Source of the DNA: Syntrophomonas sp. UBA5432
Lineage (GTDB): Bacteria > Bacillota > Syntrophomonadia > Syntrophomonadales > Syntrophomonadaceae
DNA length: 27,457 bases
Direction of reading: 5' to 3'
Assembly: GCA_002424365.1 (NCBI GenBank)
Contig: DIRQ01000104.1
Span: 18,440-45,896 of the forward strand
The notes beneath the pieces were generated by a model, which was not told where the DNA came from, made no database searches, and saw nothing but the letters and a program-made list of their open reading frames with translations. Positions 22,189 to 27,457 of this stretch are shown piece by piece. The translations under genes were made by a program, and so were the position numbers. Each line of letters starts with the position of its first letter. Within the stretch, counting starts at the first letter, position 1.

Positions 22189-23379
22189 ATGGCAAGAAAA
22201 CTGTTTACATCGGAGTCGGTTACCGAAGGCCATCCAGACAAGATTGCCGACCAAATTTCTGATTCGGTTTTGGATGCTATACTAGAGCAAGACCCAATGG
22301 GCAGAGTAGCATGCGAAACTATGGTGACAACTGGTTTAGTTCTAGTTTCTGGAGAAATTACTACTGATTGCTATGTAGATATACCTCGACTAGTCCGCAA
22401 TACCATAAGAGAAATTGGATACACCAGAGCAAAATATGGTTTTGACTGTGAAACTTGTGCGGTAATTACTTCGCTGGATGAACAATCCGGTGATATTGCT
22501 ATGGGTGTAAATAAGGCTTATGAAGCCAAAAAAGGGGAAATGTCCGACGCTGAAGTAGAGGCTATCGGGGCTGGAGACCAGGGCATGATGTTTGGCTATG
22601 CCAGCAACGAAACGGATGCTTTGATGCCTATGCCTATTTACCTGGCTCATAAAATGGCCCAACGTTTAACTGAAGTTCGTAAAAATGGAACCCTGGAATA
22701 CCTTCGTCCTGATGGCAAGACCCAGGTTACTATTGAATATGAAGACAACAAACCAGTAAGAATTGACACCGTGGTTGTATCAACCCAACACCACCCCGAT
22801 GTGGAAAGGGCGGCCCTGGAGCGGGATATAATTGAACAGGTTATAAAAGCCAGCGTTCCTGAAAACATGCTAGATGATGATACCTGCTTTTTTATTAATC
22901 CCACTGGTCGCTTTGTCGTAGGCGGACCTCAGGGTGACTGCGGTTTAACTGGACGAAAAATTATAGTTGATACATATGGGGGTATGGCCCGGCACGGCGG
23001 GGGAGCATTCTCCGGAAAAGACCCCACCAAGGTGGACCGTTCAGCCTGTTATGCGGCGCGATATGTAGCAAAAAATATTGTAGCTGCTGGTATTGCCGAC
23101 CGCTGTGAAATTCAGGTAGCCTACGCTATCGGAGTAGCCCAACCAGTATCTGTTTCAGTGGATACCTTCGGCACCGGCAGAATTAGCGACGAGAAAATTA
23201 TTGAATTAATAACAAAGAACTTTGATTTACGACCAGCCGCAATCATCAGAGACCTGAATTTAAGACGGCCTATATATAGGAAAACGGCCAGTTACGGCCA
23301 CTTCGGCCGCCCCGACCCCGATTTTACCTGGGAGAGAACCGACCGGGCGGAGGAGTTAAGGAAACAGGCAGGACTGTAG
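22189..23379 (+). CDS. metK: S-adenosylmethionine synthetase
   Basis: A 396-residue MetK, which makes S-adenosylmethionine from methionine and ATP as a tetramer. Signatures: FTSESVTEGHPDKIADQISD (N-terminal ATP-binding), GAGDQGMMFGYA (hexapeptide motif), the P-loop-like GGGAFSGKD and the C-terminal GHFGRPDPDFTWE. It begins 24 nt after coaBC behind GGGGG. No SAM riboswitch can fit in that gap, so it is expressed constitutively with the operon. A MITE-like element and a terminator follow. Confidence 0.98.
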   Translation: MARKLFTSESVTEGHPDKIADQISDSVLDAILEQDPMGRVACETMVTTGLVLVSGEITTDCYVDIPRLVRNTIREIGYTRAKYGFDCETCAVITSLDEQSGDIAMGVNKAYEAKKGEMSDAEVEAIGAGDQGMMFGYASNETDALMPMPIYLAHKMAQRLTEVRKNGTLEYLRPDGKTQVTIEYEDNKPVRIDTVVVSTQHHPDVERAALERDIIEQVIKASVPENMLDDDTCFFINPTGRFVVGGPQGDCGLTGRKIIVDTYGGMARHGGGAFSGKDPTKVDRSACYAARYVAKNIVAAGIADRCEIQVAYAIGVAQPVSVSVDTFGTGRISDEKIIELITKNFDLRPAAIIRDLNLRRPIYRKTASYGHFGRPDPDFTWERTDRAEELRKQAGL

Positions 23380-23393
23380 TTTTCGCTAGTGTT

Positions 23394-23557
23394 TAGACAC
23401 TGAGTACACTGAATACTATGAAGTACACTGGATTATATAATGGGTCTACTGCAAAAACCTTTATTTGAATTCATATCTATTACTTTATTGCAGTGGAATA
23501 AATAATAATATTTAAATTCAGTGTTTTTCATATAAAGTTCAGTGCATTCAGTGTCTA
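23394..23557. mobile_element. MITE-like element, copy 2
   Basis: This 164-bp non-coding stretch has imperfect 20-bp inverted ends (18 of 20): TAGACACTGAGTACACTGAA (23394-23413) and the complement of TAGACACTGAATGCACTGAA (23538-23557). An inner inverted repeat, ACTGCAA (23448-23454) with TTGCAGT (23488-23494), lets it fold into a long hairpin. The right 48 bp (23516-23563) match copy 1. It fills most of the 250-nt metK-priA gap. Confidence 0.55.
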
Positions 23558-23561
23558 TTAT

Positions 23562-23590
23562 TAAAGGCGGGATATTCCCGCCTTTATGTT
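23562..23590 (+). terminator. Rho-independent terminator after metK
   Basis: A perfect 10-bp stem, TAAAGGCGGG (23562-23571) with CCCGCCTTTA (23577-23586), has loop ATATT and the tail TGTTATTAT. It abuts the right end of the MITE-like element. Confidence 0.8.
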
Positions 23591-23629
23591 ATTATAGGGG
23601 TAAGTTGTATTAGGGGGGAGGGGAGTAAG

Positions 23630-26023
23630 CTGCATTTTGTAAGGGTATTAATAAACATACCGGTTAAAGACCTGGACAACTACTATACATACCATATTAG
23701 TGAGGACCTGGAGGATGAACTGGCCTTCGGTAAACGGGTCTTGGTTGAATGGGGCCGTAGAAAAGTAGAAGGATATATAATTGATGACAACGTATCACCT
23801 CCTAGCATTGATACCAAGCCAGTCCTATCCATATTAGACCGGGAACCGGTCCTTAATCCAGAGCTTTACCAACTAGCGCGATGGTTGGCAGAAATTTGCA
23901 TGTGTCCTTTAACCTTAGCCATTAACGTTATGATACCGCGCAAACTATCCCAAAAAAGCGGGCGCCGGGTTATTTCTCTTATGACCAGTGAGTCCTTCTC
24001 AGCCTGCCTCGAAGAGAATAATAGTAAAAAACAGCTGGAGTTGCTGGAGTATCTATTTGAAAACGGCGACATATCATATCGTAAAGCCTTAAAACATATT
24101 GAAGCCGAGGAATTAAAGAACCTGGAAGAAAGAGGCCTCATATATATTAGCGGAGTCTATACTGATTACCGGGATAATCGGGAGCAGTATGTTTACATAC
24201 TAAATGACCTTATAACAGCGGAAGAACTGGAAAAATTGAAGCGCCGAGCCCCCCGCCAGGCCGAAATTATACAGCTGCTGCAGAAGAAAACCACCATACC
24301 CTGTAAAGAGTTGGATAAGGAAGTACCTGCATCCAGTATCAAATCCTTGCTGGAAAAAGGATATATCTTAAAAGAACGTCAGACGGAAAGTGGAACATCC
24401 GTTATTCCAGTTTTAAACCCAGAACAAGAACAGGTGCTGGCGGCTATCGATAAATCCCTAAGTGTCCGTGAACAACAGGAGTTTCTCCTGTATGGAGTGA
24501 CCGGTAGCGGCAAAACTGAGGTTTATATCAGAGCTGCTCTCCAATGTATAGCCCGGGGTAGAACAGTCATAGTCTTGGTACCGGAAATCGCCCTAACCCG
24601 CCATTTGCTGGAAGCCTTTATCACCCGCATACCGGCAATGGCAGTTATGCACAGCAGGATGACATCCGGAGAAAGGTACCAGGTTTGGAAAGATATAATA
24701 AACGGCAAGATTGACCTGGTAATGGGTACCCGTTCCGCCATTTTTGCTCCCTTATCTGATATAGGATTAATTATTATTGATGAAGAACAAGAATATACTT
24801 ATAAACAGGAGCAGCAACCACGTTACCATGCCCGCGAAGTTGCCCGGGAAAGAGCTCGGATGAATTCTGCTGTACTGTTATTGGGCAGTGCCACCCCCGC
24901 GGCGGAGACCTTTTTCAACAGTGAAATTGGGCATAGCCAGAGACTGGATATCTTCAGCCGGGCCGGTGATGCGGCTATGCCCCTGGTCATTATTGAAGAC
25001 ATGAGAAAGTCCCTGAAAAAGGGTAAAAGCACTATTATATCTCCATTGCTGGAAGAAAAAATCCAGCATTTATTGGAGAGAAATGAACAATGTATATTAT
25101 TTCTGAACCGGCGCGGTTTTTCTCCATTCACCGTCTGCAGAAGCTGTGGCTATACCCTTACCTGTCCCAATTGTTCAGTCGGACTTAATTATCACAAAGA
25201 CCAGAATCTATACATCTGTCATTACTGCGGATTTAACACAGTTATACCAACCACTTGTCTTAAGTGTGGCAGCAAATATATTCAGCAGTCAGGTTATGGT
25301 ACCCAGAGGGTAGAAGAGGAAGTTTATCGGTTGTTTCCACGTTCGCGGGTTGCCCGTCTAGACCTGGATAGCTCCAGCCGTAAGGGGCAGCAGGGGCAAA
25401 TTCTGGAGGCCATGAAAAAAGGGGAAATTGACATATTAATCGGGACCCAGATGGTAGCCAAGGGCCTTGATTTCCCAGGAGTTTCTCTGGTAGGCATACT
25501 CGATGCCGATGCAATGCTGTCACTTCCTGACTTCCGTTCCGGGGAAAGGGGATTTCAGCTGCTGGTTCAAGCTGCCGGCAGAGCGGGTCGTGGTCCCGTA
25601 AGTGGGGAGGTAATCATCCAGACCTATAACCCTGATAACCAGATAATTCAGATGGCTGCCCAGCAGGATTACCTGGGCTATTACCAGGAAGAAATAAACT
25701 GGCGCAGGCTATTAAAATACCCGCCTTTTAGTAGTTTATTACGGGTAGTAGCTATTTCCATTAATGAAACTCTTGCTCGCAATGTGGCTGATATGATAAT
25801 GTTATATATTAATGAAATTACTGATGCCCAAGAGGATAAAATAGTAATATTGGGGCCGGCTCCCTGCCCATTATATCGTATAAAGAATCGCCTGCGTTAT
25901 CAACTTATAGTTAAATCGGAAAATATGCTATTATTAAATAGCATTGGAAGCTATATTGCATGTAAAGATTGGCACAAACAGGTCCGGGTGGAAATAGACC
26001 TTAATCCTTTAATGATGATGTGA
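23630..26023 (+). CDS. priA: Primosomal protein N' (PriA helicase), apparent CTG start
   Basis: Replication-restart helicase. From CTG 23630 the product has 797 residues, near the family's usual 730-810, and begins with the PriA DNA-binding domain (HFVRVLINIPVKDLDNYYTY, then FGKRVLVEWGRRKVEG). No ATG, GTG or TTG exists in frame between 23600 and the TTG at 23741, and that TTG would delete the first 37 conserved residues and has no ribosome site. CTG has GGAGG (23617-23621) at 8-nt spacing. Domains: 3'-DNA-binding (1-100), helicase with Walker A GVTGSGKTE (289-297), motif II DEEQ (384-387, usually DEEH), PRYHAREVA, four CxxC zinc-binding pairs from residue 503 (CRSCGYTLTCPNC), and the C-terminal helicase part with GTQMVAKGLDFPGV. 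The stop overlaps the def ribosome site. Confidence 0.93.
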   Translation: MHFVRVLINIPVKDLDNYYTYHISEDLEDELAFGKRVLVEWGRRKVEGYIIDDNVSPPSIDTKPVLSILDREPVLNPELYQLARWLAEICMCPLTLAINVMIPRKLSQKSGRRVISLMTSESFSACLEENNSKKQLELLEYLFENGDISYRKALKHIEAEELKNLEERGLIYISGVYTDYRDNREQYVYILNDLITAEELEKLKRRAPRQAEIIQLLQKKTTIPCKELDKEVPASSIKSLLEKGYILKERQTESGTSVIPVLNPEQEQVLAAIDKSLSVREQQEFLLYGVTGSGKTEVYIRAALQCIARGRTVIVLVPEIALTRHLLEAFITRIPAMAVMHSRMTSGERYQVWKDIINGKIDLVMGTRSAIFAPLSDIGLIIIDEEQEYTYKQEQQPRYHAREVARERARMNSAVLLLGSATPAAETFFNSEIGHSQRLDIFSRAGDAAMPLVIIEDMRKSLKKGKSTIISPLLEEKIQHLLERNEQCILFLNRRGFSPFTVCRSCGYTLTCPNCSVGLNYHKDQNLYICHYCGFNTVIPTTCLKCGSKYIQQSGYGTQRVEEEVYRLFPRSRVARLDLDSSSRKGQQGQILEAMKKGEIDILIGTQMVAKGLDFPGVSLVGILDADAMLSLPDFRSGERGFQLLVQAAGRAGRGPVSGEVIIQTYNPDNQIIQMAAQQDYLGYYQEEINWRRLLKYPPFSSLLRVVAISINETLARNVADMIMLYINEITDAQEDKIVILGPAPCPLYRIKNRLRYQLIVKSENMLLLNSIGSYIACKDWHKQVRVEIDLNPLMMM

Positions 26024-26034
26024 GGAGGACATAT

Positions 26035-26511
26035 ATGGCAGTATATCAGGTAGTAAGCATACCTAATGAAATATTGCGCAGTAAAGCGCTACCTATAAAG
26101 AATATTAATTCCGGTACCTTGCGATTACTGGATAATATGCGGGATACCCTCTATGCCTTTGATGGGGTAGGGCTTGCAGCCCCGCAAATTGGGGTTTCCA
26201 AACGCATTATAGTAATAGATACCGGGGATAATTATATTGAACTTATCAATCCCGAAATTATATCCCGGGAAGGTGAACAAACCGGTAGTGAAGGCTGTCT
26301 TAGCGTTCCCGGAGTAGTAGGCTTGGTTACCCGCAATAATCAGGTTACGGTCAAAGGACTTAACCGGGAAGGGCGAGAGGTAGTTTATGAAGCTGAGAGA
26401 CTCCTGGCCCGGGTGTTTCAGCATGAAATAGACCACCTGGATGGAATAGTTTTTACCGACCGGGCCAGTGAAACTCAAAGAGAGCCTTCCAACAGGAGGA
26501 AAAAAGCTTGA
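26035..26511 (+). CDS. def: Peptide deformylase
   Basis: A 158-residue deformylase, the Fe2+/Zn2+ enzyme that removes the formyl group from nascent proteins. All three motifs are present: GVGLAAPQIG (motif 1), EGCLSVPG with metal ligand Cys88 (motif 2), and QHEIDHLDG with H130, E131 and H134 (motif 3). ATG 26035 follows GAGGAGGA (26022-26029), which overlaps the priA stop; a GTG at 26020 is in frame but lies upstream of that site. def and fmt are adjacent as in most bacteria and share a TTGA overlap. Confidence 0.97.
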   Translation: MAVYQVVSIPNEILRSKALPIKNINSGTLRLLDNMRDTLYAFDGVGLAAPQIGVSKRIIVIDTGDNYIELINPEIISREGEQTGSEGCLSVPGVVGLVTRNNQVTVKGLNREGREVVYEAERLLARVFQHEIDHLDGIVFTDRASETQREPSNRRKKA

Positions 26512-27437
26512 ATATAGTCTATATGGGTACCTCTGTTTTTGCGGTTCCCTCATTACAAAGTTTAATGGCTTCCCGGCACCAGGTAGTAGGTGTAGTGAGC
26601 CAACCTGACCGTCCCCGGGGTCGAGGAAAACGCATTAGCCCCACCCCGGTAAAAGAAATAGCCGGACAGCATGGTATTCCTGTCTACCAACCGGCTAAAA
26701 TCAAATCTTTGGAGGCTATCGAACAAATAAAACTATGGCAACCGGATCTAATAGTAGTAGTAGCTTATGGGCAGATAATCCCTAAAGAAATACTGGAGTA
26801 TCCAACCCTCGGCTGTATTAATGTGCACGCATCTCTCTTGCCCCGCTACCGGGGAGCTGCTCCAATACAGAGGGCTTTGATGGAGGGAGAGAAAACCAGC
26901 GGCATAACTACTATGTTTATGGATGAAGGGTTGGACACGGGAGATATTATACTGCAATTAACGGTACCAATTGAGGATGAATATGACCATGGTAAATTGG
27001 AGGCTATACTGGCTGAAAAGGGCGCCTTACTACTGCAAGAAACTATGGACCAATTGGAAAAAAGTACTGCACCCAGAATCCCACAGCAGGAGGAACTGGC
27101 CAGTTATGCCGATCGCATAACTCGCGAGGATGAAAAAATCGACTGGTCGCAACCAGCAGAGAGTATTCATAACCAAATACGGGCTTTAAGCCCGAGTCCT
27201 GGGGCCTGGACTGCTATTGATAGCAACAAAACCAAGATTTATAAAAGCCGGGTTATTAGTAATGACGAAAGCGGGGTGATTTCCCAAATAGTTGAGGTTG
27301 GAAATGATGGGTTTTCAGTTCAAAGCGGGAAGGGCATACTTGAAATCCTGGAGCTACAAAGGGCAGGTAAAAAACGCATGCCGGCCAGTGATTTTCTCAG
27401 AGGATGTAAACTACAGCCAGGTACTTTGCTAGCTTAA
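26508..27437 (+). CDS. fmt: Methionyl-tRNA formyltransferase
   Basis: A 309-residue Fmt, which formylates Met-tRNAi using 10-formyl-tetrahydrofolate. Visible: N-terminal MNIVYMGTSVFAVPSL, the catalytic INVHASLLPRYRGAAPIQRA region (Asn/His of the family motif), DTGDIIL, and the C-terminal OB-like domain (residues from about 205, IDWSQPAESIHNQIRALSP). The start is TTG 26508 with GGAGGA (26495-26500) at about 8 nt. It overlaps the def stop by 4 nt, which indicates translational coupling. Transcription appears to continue past the right edge, since no terminator follows. Confidence 0.97.
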   Translation: MNIVYMGTSVFAVPSLQSLMASRHQVVGVVSQPDRPRGRGKRISPTPVKEIAGQHGIPVYQPAKIKSLEAIEQIKLWQPDLIVVVAYGQIIPKEILEYPTLGCINVHASLLPRYRGAAPIQRALMEGEKTSGITTMFMDEGLDTGDIILQLTVPIEDEYDHGKLEAILAEKGALLLQETMDQLEKSTAPRIPQQEELASYADRITREDEKIDWSQPAESIHNQIRALSPSPGAWTAIDSNKTKIYKSRVISNDESGVISQIVEVGNDGFSVQSGKGILEILELQRAGKKRMPASDFLRGCKLQPGTLLA

Positions 27438-27439
27438 CC

Positions 27440-27457
27440 GGGGGGTTAAAGGCTTGA
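27440..27457 (+). promoter_or_regulatory. Possible ribosome site and start of the next gene at the window edge
   Basis: GGGGGG (27440-27445) lies 8 nt before a TTG at 27454-27456, 16 nt after the fmt stop. It fits the local style (TTG starts, tight spacing), but only one codon is visible, so the gene cannot be identified. Confidence 0.3.

Noticed and set aside
23394..23563. CRISPR-like array, because TTCAGTG words recur
   Set aside because: The repeats are short, in both orientations and irregularly spaced. They fit inverted element ends, not regular repeat-spacer units, and no cas gene is present.

Overview
The window looks like chromosomal DNA from a low-to-medium GC, endospore-forming Firmicute of the clostridial type. 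The evidence is a spoVS gene, a recA promoter with a Bacillus-type LexA box, the Firmicute orders recA-rny-ymdB-spoVS and yicC-remA-gmk-rpoZ-coaBC-metK-priA-def-fmt, strong AGGAGG-like ribosome sites, and lysine synthesis through DapF/DapL. A polyhydroxyalkanoate (PHA) operon fed by an enoyl-CoA hydratase would suit a fatty-acid-oxidising syntroph such as a Syntrophomonas relative. That last assignment is inference. All convincing genes are on the + strand.

Layout. 1-285: C-terminal end of a probable FtsH-like (M41) protein, then repeat-rich spacer with a terminator. 492-3530: cinA, thpR and recA, with a textbook sigma-A promoter and SOS box for recA. 3531-3908: a spacer with a long-range stem, several hairpins and a terminator, either a structured RNA or an attenuator ahead of rny. 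3909-7295: rny (RNase Y), an unrecognised gene, ymdB and spoVS, the last with a sigma-H-type promoter. 7414-9379: an M19 dipeptidase and a PHP phosphoesterase separated by a repeat element. 9617-10752: an unrecognised protein and a divergent family-4 uracil-DNA-glycosylase-like protein that keeps the Fe-S cysteines but not the catalytic motifs. 11013-13587: PHA operon (phasin-like gene, phaR, phaJ, phaC). 13701-16412: Ca2+-transporting P-type ATPase. 16732-18959: dapF and dapL. 18963-23379: yicC, remA, gmk, rpoZ, coaBC, metK. 23630-27437: priA, def, fmt. A further gene may begin at the right edge.

How the genes work together. Most of the window is housekeeping: DNA repair and replication restart (recA, priA), RNA turnover (rny, yicC), translation initiation and N-terminal processing (fmt, def), cofactors (coaBC, metK), cell wall/lysine (dapF, dapL). 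The accessory part is the 9.6-13.6 kb block. There the PHA operon has no thiolase or acetoacetyl-CoA reductase, so its monomers probably come from beta-oxidation intermediates through PhaJ.

Most notable points. (1) Two essential-type genes appear to start at non-standard codons, rny at ATT (3909) and priA at CTG (23630); ordinary gene calling would truncate both. (2) The UDG-like protein has a degraded active site and a sigma-H-like promoter plus palindrome upstream. (3) The spacer before rny is highly structured. (4) A MITE-like element with CAGTG-containing inverted ends occurs twice, and a second family of GAGTGAGG-type repeats occurs four times. All assignments come from reading motifs by eye; no database search was run.
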